Positions 45,061 through 55,433 of a DNA stretch of 64,000 nt are shown one piece after another (the first letter of the stretch is position 1; every line of letters begins with the position of its first letter). This DNA is from Mercenaria mercenaria (lineage: Eukaryota; Mollusca; Bivalvia; Venerida; Veneridae), in contig NC_069371.1 in the NCBI RefSeq assembly GCF_021730395.1, positions 248,001-312,000 on the forward strand. Reading direction: 5' to 3'. The notes under the pieces are model-generated. The model was not told the DNA's origin and searched no databases. It worked only from the letters and a program-made list of their open reading frames with translations. The translations under genes and the position numbers were made by a program.

Positions 45061-46030
45061 TATACCCCTGCCAAACGAAGTTTGAAGGGGGTATATTGGA
45101 ATCACCTTGTCCGTCCGTCTGTCCGTAAATGTTTGTCCATAATTCTTGTGAATACAACTGCTCCTAAACTACTGGGGATTTTGAAAAAAAAATACACACT
45201 GGTAGTACATGACCTGAGGATATTCATAGTGACTTAGTGTATCACCTGAAAATATGCATACTGCAACATAATCAAGGTCAGAGGTCTCTAAGGGGTGATA
45301 ACTCGACTTGATTATTTTTAGCGTGACTATACGAAGTATATGGAGAGCTATCCCCGGCGTCGGCGTCTTTCCACGTCTCCACCTTGATTAAAGCTTTTAT
45401 GCACTTTCTCTTTTTATGCCCCCGGTATCTACTGATGCATGAGGCATATAGTGATTGTCCTGTCCGTCCGTTTGTCCGTCCGTACGAGGTTAACCAAATG
45501 GGACTGTTTCGTCTAGCATCAATACCCCTAACAAGAATGACTTGATACTAATGCAGATGAAACCTGTGACCATTCCTCATCTTCAGACATCACCTGACCT
45601 CAGTTTGACGTTGACCTTGAACTTGACCTCGTTTTGGACTTAGCTTGCTTTATATCGACAAGGATGCCATCGGGGGCATCTTGAACGCAGCTACTTGTTT
45701 CTCCTTATCTCAGTAATTACTTGATGGATTTGCTTTAAACTTAAAATAGTTATTCCTCATCATTACCTACATCATCAGGCTTAAGGGTCATAACTCTCGC
45801 ACCAATATTTCAGGAATTATCTCCCCTTTTTACTTAAAATTTCAGGTTAAAGTTTTGGAGCACTTTCACTCTATCTCAGTTATTATTAAAGTTTTTCGGC
45901 AACCTTTGTTTTTCTGTCATACCTTTATGTATGTTTTAACCAAGATATATCCTATGTATATATCATATGTATTGATCACCTTAATGTATTTTTAGCTCGA
46001 CTATTCTCAAAAGCAGCTCTAGTTATACAT
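45061..46030 (+). repeat. Cluster of heads of three hairpin-ended families
   Basis: Heads: TATACCCC / CAAAC-GAA-GTTTG / GGGGGTATA at 45061; TATAC-GAA-GTATA at 45328 inside an AGC...GAGCTAT frame; ATGCC...GGCAT at 45416 followed by GTCCGTCCGTTTGTCCGTCC. A lone 44-bp satellite unit lies at about 45925-45990, and a CTCAAAAGCAGCTCTAGTT end at about 46024. Boundaries between the pieces were not resolved. Confidence 0.6.
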
Positions 46031-46114
46031 GGCATGCCCATTGATTTGAACATTTTATCAATTACCATTAAGCTGAATACTGGAGTTAAGGTATCGGAAC
46101 CATGCTGTTTATTA

Positions 46115-49100
46115 CATCACAGGGTGAGCTTTTGTGATCGCCCTTCGTCCGTCCACAATTTCTTGTGAACACAATAGAGAACATATTTTGCAATCAATTT
46201 TAATCAAACTTGCACACAACTTGTATTGGCATAATATCTCGGTTCCTTTTGAAAAGTGGCTAGATCCCATCATGGGTTCTAGAGTTATGGCGCCTTAAAG
46301 GGCCAAAATTTGGTATTTTTAGCTTGTGAACACGATAAAGACCACATTTTGCAATCACCTTTATTCAAACTTGCACACAAGTTGTATTGACATAATATCG
46401 CGGTTCGTTTCGAAAACGGGCCAGATCGCGTCATGGGTTCCAGAGTTATGGCCCCTTAAAGGGTCAAAATTGGATATTTTTGGCGTGTGAACACGATAGA
46501 GACCACATTTTGCAATCAGCTTTAATCAAACTTGCACCAGATCTGTTTATATCTACGGACTGTCCGTAGTTTCTAGGAACTTGCCTTTAAAATTACGGAC
46601 TACGATTTACCAAAAAATTACTACGGAAAATTGCCATGGAGATCGGCAAATTGGCGAATTTGCAATCAAAGTGGTGCTTAAACATCCCAAGTGGCGAAAT
46701 GGAAATTTCTGCATATAACTTTGTTCTAAATCATAACCTTTTTAGAACTTTGACTGGTTCTAATAATTTGCCTTCAATTTAGGTCGCAAAAAAATTGATA
46801 GCGATACGCATTCTGTGTTTTAGGTAACACGTGTAATAAACATCTTGACTCATGTGATTGCAGTTTGCATTCAGTTAGCAGATAAATTATCGTGTGAGGA
46901 ATAACCACTTACAGGTTTGTTTTAATTACTAGTATTGGTCTGAATAAATGATTTTTCAAGAAATAAACAAATTGGCGAAACATTAAATTGTATTATTTTA
47001 CGTTTTTGAAATCGTAAGTAGATCGTCTGCTATCGTGTCAAACTGAAATATTTCAGGAAATGATTTTAACAAGAGGTAATGTTACTATAAACTATAATGT
47101 CAGATACTGCAAAATGCGGCTAAACTGACTTCTTATTATCAAAATTTGTCAAACATATCTTTGAAACTAGAGATTTGGGCGATATTTAGAAAAGTATAAT
47201 CGTATTTGGATATATTAATATTTTTGGATAATTATCGAGACGCTGTGTTCTGAAATTTTAACATTCAAGTAACATACATGATTAATGTTATTGTAACAGA
47301 AATGATTCTAGAATTTATTCTCATAACACATACATATATCAGACTTATATTCTACAGGAGGCTTGACCTGAAAATAAAAACATGTAGTGTCAATAATTCA
47401 TAATTTGGATATTGTAATAGGTACTATTTAGAAATTGAAACGTGTCATTTTCAGTCAGAAAATGCACAAAATGTTGTGTCAAGGGCCTACATTTTCAAAA
47501 TTTTCTTGGGGTGATACTAAAATCCCTTCTTGCAGGAGTGAGTATTCCTTCCACATCCTCCCTTCTTATAGCCACTTTGGAGTTTTATGTGCCCTTTTAC
47601 CAGCTGCCACCATATCCATTTCAAAATTTGACTGCAGCACTGTTTTACTAATGGAAATTACAAAAAAATCAAAGCAGGAGGGAACACCCATCCTCACGCC
47701 CACCCTGCTACCAATTGAATGAAAGTGGCTCAAACTTTTTTCGTCCCATTGTGAGCCCTGTCTGTCTACATGGATCAAATTGTGATACAGACTTAAATTT
47801 GCAAGATACTGCATTAAAATAAAGGAAAGCTTGCCAGCAGTATTTACACACATACACTGCCATATGGCCTCAACACGACTTTATACGCAATTCCCATTGA
47901 CAGATGGTCAAAACTACTGATAAATCTCTTAGAGACTACTGACATTGCTTTGAACGGGTAAACAGATCTGTTGCATACAACTTGTATTGGCATAATATCT
48001 CGGTTCCTTTCGAAAACTGGCTAGATCCAATCATGGGTTCTAGAGTTATGGCCCCTTATAGAGCCAAAATATGCTATTTTGGCATTTGCAGCCATATAGA
48101 GACTTCATTTACGGTTTGATTTGATACAAACTTGCAAAATATCTTCAACAACGATAACTCTTGGATTCTATGATGAATATATCAGATCCAGTCATAGGTT
48201 CCAGAGTTACGCCCCTGATTGACCCCTGAAACAGCCAAAATTTGTTAATTTTTACCTTGTGAAGATGATAGAAGTGACATTTTATATTTGATTTTAACCA
48301 CACTTACACACAACTTAAGTAACAATAAGATCTCGGTTTCTTTCGAAAACCTGCTAGATTCCTTCATTGGTTCTAGAGTTACTGTCCCTGAATCAAAGGA
48401 AAAGCTTGTTAACAACCTAGAGGCCACATTTATGACCCTATCTTCATGAAGCTTGGTCAGAATGTTTATCTTGATGATTTCTAGGCCAAGATCGAAATTG
48501 GGTCATATGGGGTCAAAATCTAGGTCACCCAGTCAAATCAAAGGAAAAGCTTGTTAACACTCTTGAGGCCACATTCATGATCCTATCTTCATGAAACTTG
48601 GTCAGAATGTTTATCTTGATGATTCCTAGGCTAAGTTCGAAATTGGGTCAATTGAGGTCAAAAACTAGGTCACCCGGTCAAACAAAGGAAAATCTTGTTA
48701 ACACTTGTTCATTTGATGTGCATGAAACTTGGTCAGAATGTTTGTCTGCATGAAATATGGCAGGAATTTTTATCTGGGTCATGTGGGATAAAAAACTAGG
48801 TCACCAGGTCAAATAAAAAAATAAGCTTGTTTACACCCTAGGGGGCATATTTTTGATTCTATCTTCATAAAACTTTGTCAGAATGTTTGTTATGAAGTCT
48901 TGGATGATTTTAAATCTGGGTCATGTGGGGTCAAAAACTAGGTCACTCGGTCAAATCAAAGGAAAAGCTTGTATACTCTCTAGAGGCCACTTTTTTGCTC
49001 CAATCTTCCCGAAACTTTGTCAGAATGTTTGTTTTCATGAAATTTGGACAAGTTCGAATCTGGGTCATGTGGGGTAAAAATCTAGGTCACTAGGTCAAAT

Positions 49101-49266
49101 CAAAGAATATGCTTGTTTAGTCTAAAGAGGCCACATTGTTTGGTCCAATCTTAATGAAAATTGGTCAGAATATTTGTCTCCATTAAATCACAAAGTAAAA
49201 CATGTTTACACCCTTATGGTGTGTTACTCAGGCGAGCGACCTAGGGCCATTTTGGCACTCTTGTAT
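46115..49266 (+). repeat. Hairpin-ended repeat (AGCTCACC superfamily), split by an insert
   Basis: Only the right arm of the head remains (GGTGAGCTTTTGTGATCG). The body has AATCAAACTTGCACACAACT-type units, then GAAACTTGGTCAGAATGTTT-type units. It ends GGCGAGCGACC, GGGCCATTTTGGCAC, TCTTGT at 49265. The body is interrupted by the element at 46538-47970. Confidence 0.75.
46538..47970 (+). mobile_element. DNA transposon relic with 12-bp TIR CAGATCTGTTTA
   Basis: The left end is CAGATCTGTTTA and the right end is TAAACAGATCTG, a perfect 12-bp inverted pair. It splits a repeat body that resumes exactly (CAAACTTGCA | ACAACTTGTATTGG). TTGCAC and TTGCAT flank it. CAG ends suggest the hAT superfamily. 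Near the left end lies the perfect palindrome CTACGGAC-T-GTCCGTAG (46553-46569). An open frame of 95 codons on the minus strand (47566-47853) may be a trace of a transposase or captured gene, but I do not recognise it. Confidence 0.65.
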
Positions 49267-49322
49267 GATAAAGTCTGGAATAACCTGTTTATCTCATGAG
49301 ACTTAATTTGTCTTCTTTTCAG

Positions 49323-50770
49323 AAACCAGGCAGATTCTGCATTTTTGTAAGAGTGCAGTGCATGGCGGAAAGCTTAAGAGGCACATCATCATGAAACATA
49401 AAGAGAAAACAGAAGTTCAGGATATATTATCAAAACCACGCCAAAATTCATTTTTTGATAAAGTACGAAGAGAAGGTATATATGAGAATAATTTAAAAGA
49501 CATTGCAGAAGATCGGGTACCATCAATGAGAGAACGCAAACCAAAATACCAAGACAATCTACGTGTTTGTACTGAATGTAAAGGTTTTTTTTTCAAATAG
49601 GTATTCTTCAAAGCATAAATGTGAAGGTGAAAGTCCTGTGGCGTTGAAACCAAAATGGATGCTGATGAAGAGTTCAGAGACATATTGAATAGGTTCAGAG
49701 ATGGTGAAGTTGGAGATCTTTGCAGGAGCAATGTTACAATAAAAAGGATTGGGTATCGACACTTTAATCTCAGACGCCATGAGGAAGGAAAACAAAACGA
49801 AATCAGTAAAGAAATTATGACTGATATGAGGGAATTGAGCGAACTCTTTTTTAAAGTTTCAGAATATTTGTAATTCTGAAAAAGAGGTTGAAGATATGTT
49901 CGACAGAGATTACCTGCCACAGTTAGTAGAAGCTATTGAAGAAAGTGTACGGCTGGAAGATACCCATGGGAAAAGAAAGGAGAAATATGGACAGAAACTG
50001 ACTATTGATGCAATCATTTTAAAATCAATCAAAACATTACATGGATTTTATCCAGAAACAAAACAGGATGAGAAAAGAAAGGAAATGAAAAACTTCAAAC
50101 TTACATACAAAAACAAGTCATGTGAATTGTATCCACAGGCAAGACAAACTTGTGTGAAAAATTCACTAGAAAAAGCAAGAAGGCCTGACAAATTGCTCAC
50201 AACCAATGCAGTACGACAAGTTAAAGAGTACATCACAGTAGAAATGAATCACGTAGTGTCAGAGTACACACTAAAACATTATGCATGGTTGAGAAGTTTA
50301 GTGGTAGCAAGGCTTACTCTGTATAATGCCAGGCGTAGAGAAGCAGCAGCTAGATTACTCATGAGAGAGTGGGAAATGGCCCAGACAGGTGCCTGGTTAC
50401 CGCCCGATCAAATTGAGAGGGTAAATGATCCGGCTGAAAAATTCTTTTTAGGACAATACAAATTAGTAATTTGGGATCAGAGAAGACAATATGTTCCTCT
50501 TTGCAATAAAAGGAAAAGATTCACATTATTCTGGTTGGCATGCAGTTGACCAAGTTTGTCAAAAAATTGGAGTAAAGCTTACTGCTATTAAAATGCGCCA
50601 CTGGATCTCCTCCATATATGCAAGTCTACACATGACACCAGAAGACAGACAGATTTTTTTAGACCATTTGGGTCATGAAGGACACATTAATAAAGAGAAC
50701 TACCAGTGTCTAAAAGGAATGAGAACGGTGTTGGTGATGAGTAAAATGTTCAGTGGAATTGATGATGATA
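49323..50770 (+). CDS. SET gene main exon: two zinc fingers and Crypton-type tyrosine recombinase domain
   Basis: The acceptor is CTTCTTTTCAG and the donor is GATA|GTAAGT. In order: a C2H2 finger (HGGKLKRHIIMKHKEKTEV, its FC..C start one frame off, near 49348), a C2HC-type finger (CTECKG...SSKHKCEG, 49570-49625), a helical core-binding part (for example EAAARLLMREWEMAQTGAWL) and a catalytic part with KMRHWISSIYAS and LDHLGHEGHINKENYQ, which match the R-H, LGH and Tyr blocks of tyrosine recombinases of Crypton origin. The segment with the first catalytic Arg (between about 50465 and 50485) is missing. Frame changes lie near 49348, 49590, 49865 and 50475, the first two in T runs that could be assembly errors. 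Confidence 0.7.
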
Positions 50771-51352
50771 GTAAGTGCACTATTTGCTCTGTACATGTAT
50801 TGATACAGTAAGATACTCTATAATCTGAATGTAATAAGTCACCAGTTTTTATACAGCAAAGCTTTCTCTAAGTCTCCCAAACTTAATTGTTTAACTTTAA
50901 TTTTGAAATGATTAATTTGTTCAAAACTTTGGTAAACATATTCACCTTGTTTTCTTCTCTAGGTAGAAAGCCAAAACTGTTGTGTGAGTCATATTTATAC
51001 CTCCCGCACAACAAAGTTGTAAGGGGGGTATACTGGAATCAGCTTGTCTTTTGTACGTCTGTCGGGTTTATTTTTGTCCGGAGTATAACTTTCAAACCCT
51101 GTCAGATATCAACTTGAAACTTCATACATGAATAGATGGTTGTTAGGCGGAGTGCAGTGTTCAAGAATGATAACTCTAGCGACATTAGTTATGCAGTTAT
51201 TCGCCTTTGTCAATATCCTTGTGACAAAGTGGCTTGTGGGGGGTACTTGTGCCATGACAGTGGCAGTTCCTGTATAAAGAAAAATTGTATTTGCATTGTT
51301 GCATCTGATTAAAAGGAAGCAGTTACAGTCAATTTCTGATTGTTGTTTACAG
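50771..51352 (+). repeat. Intron with a short TATACC-type hairpin-ended repeat (50996-51270)
   Basis: The head is TATACCTCCC / ACAAC-AAA-GTTGT / GGGGGGTATA at 50996-51032, followed by GTCTGTCGGG and a GACATTAGTTATGC-type body. The right end is unclear, near GTGCCATGACAGTGGCAG at about 51249. Confidence 0.65.
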
Positions 51353-51514
51353 GATCAAAGACGGTATGCGGTATGAATTATGAACATAATTTCAGTGGTA
51401 CTGAAAACATCAATGGTACTGATACTGAGATTTGTAACAATGAGGAAGTGGTGGAACCAGAGGGTATTAGTATACTTGATGACAGAAAAATGCTGAGTCA
51501 TTCATTGAAATCAG
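51353..51514 (+). CDS. SET gene, linker exon (first copy)
   Basis: After TTGTTTACAG; donor TCAG|GTACTG. Phase 1 to phase 1. It encodes an Asn/Glu-rich stretch with NFSGTENINGTDTEICNNEE and ISILDDRKMLSHSLKS. No known fold. It is repeated at about 52637-52780. Confidence 0.6.
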
Positions 51515-52554
51515 GTACTGTTACAAAGTTATTTGTTTTTTAGTTACTTTTCAAAAAGTGTATCTTCTTATTTCTCTTTTCCTGAAGAGAACTGTATTTT
51601 TGCAGGAAGTTTAGAATAATGTGCATGCATCCAAATGACCAGTAAAACTATAATTTTCATTTTTAACTGCTTGAAATGAATACTATCGAAATTGGTATCA
51701 TATTGAAAATTTTTGTAATGAAGTTTTACAAAAAATGCAATATTTGGACATTCAGCCAGTCATTCCTGCTAACCTATTTAAGGGTAATAAGCCCTTATAA
51801 CTCGGCAGTGCTTGAGCCGAGGATATACAAACTAATAGAGAGGTTGGAACTGACAAATAGATGACCTTGAAGTGAAAGGTCATGGTCACTGTGACCTTTA
51901 GTATCAAAAAAAGCTTGTCACTGAGCATTGCGTATGGTTAGGACCCTCAACCCTAGTAAGGATGTTTGTCCTGACTGGTAGATTAACATTAGGGTAAAGG
52001 TTATGGTCAAGGTCACCAAGATTCAGGTGAGTGATGCAGGGCCATCATGGTCCTCTTGTTTTTAAATCTGAAGCTGTAATTCAGCAAAACTTTACGAAAG
52101 TGACTATTAATTTGTACATAAAGTGTGTAATGTTTCATGTTTAATGACCATAATTAGGTTTATTTAAAAGAGCACATGATATTGTATCATGTTTTCCTTA
52201 TAACTGCAAAATGAAAATGTTTCTTCTTAAATCTTGATTTTTGCAATCCGTGTGGATTGTGATTCATTGCTTACTAATCAAATTCTGTCCAAAAACAGGA
52301 AGTTACATTTTCTCATAACACAGCATATAACACTCTTTGTTAGGTTTTCAGTGAAATGGACTGAAGAAAACACCAGAGTTGTCAAACGTTATTTTCAAAC
52401 CATTGTGTTAGATAACTCGGAGAACCAGCACAACAAAGGGAGTTTACCAAGTAATTGCACATTTTATAATATTTTGGTAGATTTTATGTCAACTTCATTT
52501 TTTCCTAGAAAATATTCACATACTGTATTGAGAGTGGATAAAAGATATATATAT
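51375..52554 (+). repeat. Segmental tandem duplication, unit 1
   Basis: About 1.2 kb containing the linker exon, an intron with a truncated hairpin-ended repeat (ending GGGCCATCATGGTCC, TCTTGTTT near 52062) and the WTEE exon. Unit 2 follows at 52641-53810 with an offset of 1269 bases at the left and 1256 at the right. Differences are few, so the event is recent relative to the repeats. Confidence 0.9.
52352..52450 (+). CDS. SET gene, C-terminal WTEE exon (first copy)
   Basis: After GGTTTTCAG; donor CCAA|GTAATT. Phase 1 to phase 1. It encodes KWTEENTRVVKRYFQTIVLD and ends KGSLPS. In related bivalve proteins I recall a final WS/T-E-E...V...F...LPGK motif at this place, possibly a small SANT-like DNA- or protein-binding segment. 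Confidence 0.62.
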
Positions 52555-52640
52555 ATTATACTACAGTTCGTGTAAAAGGGAACAGCATTTCAGTTTACTG
52601 TTACCTGCAATGTATGTTTCCAGGGATATGTTTTGGTCGT

Positions 52641-53810
52641 TATGAATTCTGAAGATCATTTCAGTGGTACTGAAAACATCAATGGTACTGATACTGAGAT
52701 TTGTAACAATGAGAAAGTGGTGGAACCAGAGGGTATTAGTATACTTGATGACAGAAAAATGCTGAGTCATTCATTGAAATCAGGTACTGTTACAAAGTTA
52801 TTTGTTTTTTAGTTACTTTTCAAAAAGTGTACCTTCTTATTTCTCTTTTCCTGAAGAGAACTGTATTCTTGCAGGATGTTGAGAATAATGTGCAGGCATC
52901 CAAATGACCAGTAAAACTATAATTTTCATTATTAACTGCTTGAAATGAATGCTATCGAAATTTGTATCACATTGAAAATTTTTGTAATGAAGTTTTACAA
53001 AAAATGCAATATTTGGACATTCAGCCAGTCATTCCTGCTAACATATTTTAGGATAATAAGCCCTTATAACTCGGCAGTGCTTGAGCCGAGGATATACAGA
53101 CTAATAGAGAGGTTGGAACTGACAAATAGATGACCTTGAAGTGAAAGGTCATGGTCACTGTGACCTTTAGTATCAAAAAAAGCTTGTCACTGAGCAATGC
53201 GTATGGTTAGGACCCTCAACCCTAGTAAGGATGTTTGTCCTGACTGGAGGTAAAGGTTATGGTCAAGGTCACCAAGATTCAGGTGAGTGATGCAGGGCCA
53301 TCATGGTCCTCTTGTTTTTAAATCTGAAGCTGTTATTCAGCAAAACTTTACGAAAGTGACTATTAATTTGTACATAAAGTGTGTAATGTTTCATGTTTAG
53401 TGACCATAATTAGGTTTATTTAAAAGAGCACATGATATTGTATCATGTTTTCCTTATAACTGCAAAATGAGAATGTTTCTTCTGAAATCTTGATTTTTGC
53501 AATCCGTGTAGATTGTGATTCATTGCTGACGTATCAAATTCTGTCCAAAAACAGGAAGTTACATTTTCTCATAACACAGCATATAACACTCTTTGTTTGG
53601 TTTTCAGTGAAATGGACTGAAGAAGACACCAGAGTTGTTAAACGTTATTTTCATACCATTGTGTTAGATAACTCGGAGAACCAGCACAACAAAGGGAGTT
53701 TACCAAGTAATTGCACATTTTATAATATTTTGGTAGATTTTATGTCAACTTCATTTTTTCCTAGAAAATATTCACATACTGTATTGAGAGTGGATAAAAG
53801 ATATATATAT
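52641..53810 (+). repeat. Segmental tandem duplication, unit 2
   Basis: A second copy of 51375-52554. It starts just inside the copied linker exon (ATGAATTCTGAAGATCATTTC) and ends in a longer TA run. Compared with unit 1 it lacks about 13 bases in the intron (near 53249). Confidence 0.9.
53612..53710 (+). CDS. SET gene, C-terminal WTEE exon (second copy)
   Basis: Same borders and phases as the exon at 52352-52450 (TTTTCAG and CCAA|GTAATT). It encodes KWTEEDTRVVKRYFHTIVLD, with Asn-to-Asp and Gln-to-His changes. Because both ends are phase 1, either copy or both can be included without a frame change. The rest of the C-terminus after this exon was not found in the window. Confidence 0.58.
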
Positions 53811-53825
53811 ATATATATAAATGTA

Positions 53826-53976
53826 GGTCTCATATCGGTGGCTAGTCCCACAACGGTGGCCGATTTCCCCAACGATGGCCGAATTGAAAACATAACGAAG
53901 GCCGATTTTTAAATTCCACAACGGTGGCTGATTCCACAACGACGGCCGATTTATATTGTTAGTCACAACGGTGGCC
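53826..53976 (+). repeat. Degenerate ACAACGGTGGCCGATT repeat
   Basis: Six to eight imperfect units of about 18-26 bases built on CACAACGGTGGCCGATT, directly after the TA run that ends duplication unit 2. Confidence 0.8.
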
Positions 53977-55009
53977 AGTCTATAATCGTAAAGACGTTAC
54001 CCTCATTGTTAGCGTACATTAGCGTAACCTATTTAACCGTTTTGGCGTTACAAGGATTACTTGGGGTGTTTGGGTTACAGTTTTCATACATCATGTCGTT
54101 CCGATAGTGGAGAAAGAACGTATCGGTGAATCATTCATTTTAATTTAAAATTAATCTTAATTGAAATCAAATTAGTTATCAGACAGTGAAATATATTGCA
54201 ATGTCCGGATACAATTGTAACACGTATACATTATTTAGTTTTCAAACGTAACGGTAATTTTCTTTTTTTTTTTTTTTTTTTTTTTTGCATTTTTGACACG
54301 TTTGACATTGTGACTAGATTAAAGTATACACATAATATTATATTAAACGCCAAAATCAAAGTCAAAATGGGACAAAAACGTACTATTCCAAAAGTTGAAT
54401 TTATGTACTTTTTGTAGAAAAAAAAGCATTATAGAAAGTCTACAATAGTTAAAGAAAATACCGAACTTTTAACAAATCCGGTCGCGGAAAGAAATAAAAT
54501 CTTACGTTGTTAGCTGGGTAGGTATTTTGCTTCGGTTTGTTACAGGAAGCCTTGAACAGCAAATGACTGAAATGACGTAATATGTATTGGACGTCACGTA
54601 ACCGAGTCTTCTAATTTGGCAGAAAAAGAATAATTTGATGAAGTTACCGAGACGTTAAATAATGCGCACTGGTAAATTCTGTTACATCTTACATGACGTT
54701 TTTCTGATGTTTTCTATTATTCTCTGTCGAATTAAATTTATACTAATTATTTAACGTAAATGTGATCACATTTACTAGCAGGGCGATTGTTTTGCCTTTC
54801 TGATGATATAAGGATATAAACAACCATATTTCTAAAACGAATTTCATGAAACAGTCAATTGTAAGAAATTTACAAATTCCCGATGGTCGCCAACTATGTA
54901 CGCAACGTCCAAATGTTTGCGAAATTGACGTCATTCGTAAGCAAACACACTGACGTCATGATATTTTGACGTCATAATTAGCCGCACGCTTTGATGTTCA
55001 TGATCAAAG
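53977..55009. promoter_or_regulatory. Upstream region of the integrase-like gene with three CRE palindromes
   Basis: TGACGTCA occurs at 54926-54933, 54951-54958 and 54967-54974, just before an ATG at 55010. Further ACGTCA or TGACGT half-like sites lie at about 54553, 54590 and 54692. CRE palindromes are bound by CREB/ATF-type factors in animals. No TATA box is evident near them. Confidence 0.6.
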
Positions 55010-55433
55010 ATGGAGGATCAATCTCCCGACACCTTTCGGCTAACAGTAAAAAAAAAGAAAACCAGTGACAAAAGACCCAAACCCTGAATGGTTCTGGGCT
55101 GAATTTGATCTAATTACTACAGTAGCCGAAAAGAAATCCAGCAATCCCAAATGGGGACCAAAGAAACTGTCAGAGTTAACAGACTGTAATGAAAGGAAAA
55201 TAAAACAAATCCTAGAGAAGTATTTTTATGATAAAGATGAAAATAAACTTTATCGAAAAAGCCAAGACAACACTGAAAGCCATAGGCAATGTGTTAGAAA
55301 ACCGCAGTTGATAAGTTTGCTGCAGAAGAATCACGAAATAGACCACAGGAAACCTGACGCCGTATATGAAAGCTTGCGGAGGCACATATTTCCGGTACAG
55401 AGGGAACACGTTAAGACAATTTTCAAGACGGAG
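55010..55433 (+). CDS. Integrase-like gene exon 1
   Basis: The clear coding part reads NPEWFWAEFDLITTVAEKKS, then NPKWGPKKLSELTDC and the HH part of the zinc-binding domain (NHEIDHRKPDAVYESLRRHI). Donor ACGGAG|GTATGT, phase 0. The ATG at 55010, right behind the CRE cluster, is the obvious start candidate, but I could not confirm that it is in frame with the clear coding part. Confidence 0.65.

Larger units (their letters stand above)
22667..53700 (+). pseudogene. SET + zinc-finger + Crypton-type recombinase gene (probably decayed)
   Basis: A gene of at least nine coding exons on the + strand: two exons for the N-terminal half of a SET domain, four short acidic linker exons, one 1.4-kb exon with two zinc fingers and a tyrosine-recombinase-like domain, and C-terminal exons that are duplicated. 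Introns begin GT and end AG. Phases agree from 31356 onward (1,1,1,1,0,1,1). Between the SET exon (ending phase 2) and 31356 (needing phase 1) an exon is missing, and the large exon has several frame changes. I recall multi-copy bivalve proteins of this composition. Possible roles are chromatin methylation and DNA binding, by inference. Either a pseudogene or an imperfectly assembled gene. Confidence 0.6.

Noticed and set aside
45115-45130. GTCCGTCC runs as simple microsatellites
   Set aside because: They occur at a fixed place behind the head hairpins in several families, so they are part of the elements.
49417-49920. A 167-codon minus-strand open frame
   Set aside because: It lies opposite the zinc-finger exon, whose + strand text has clear domain motifs.
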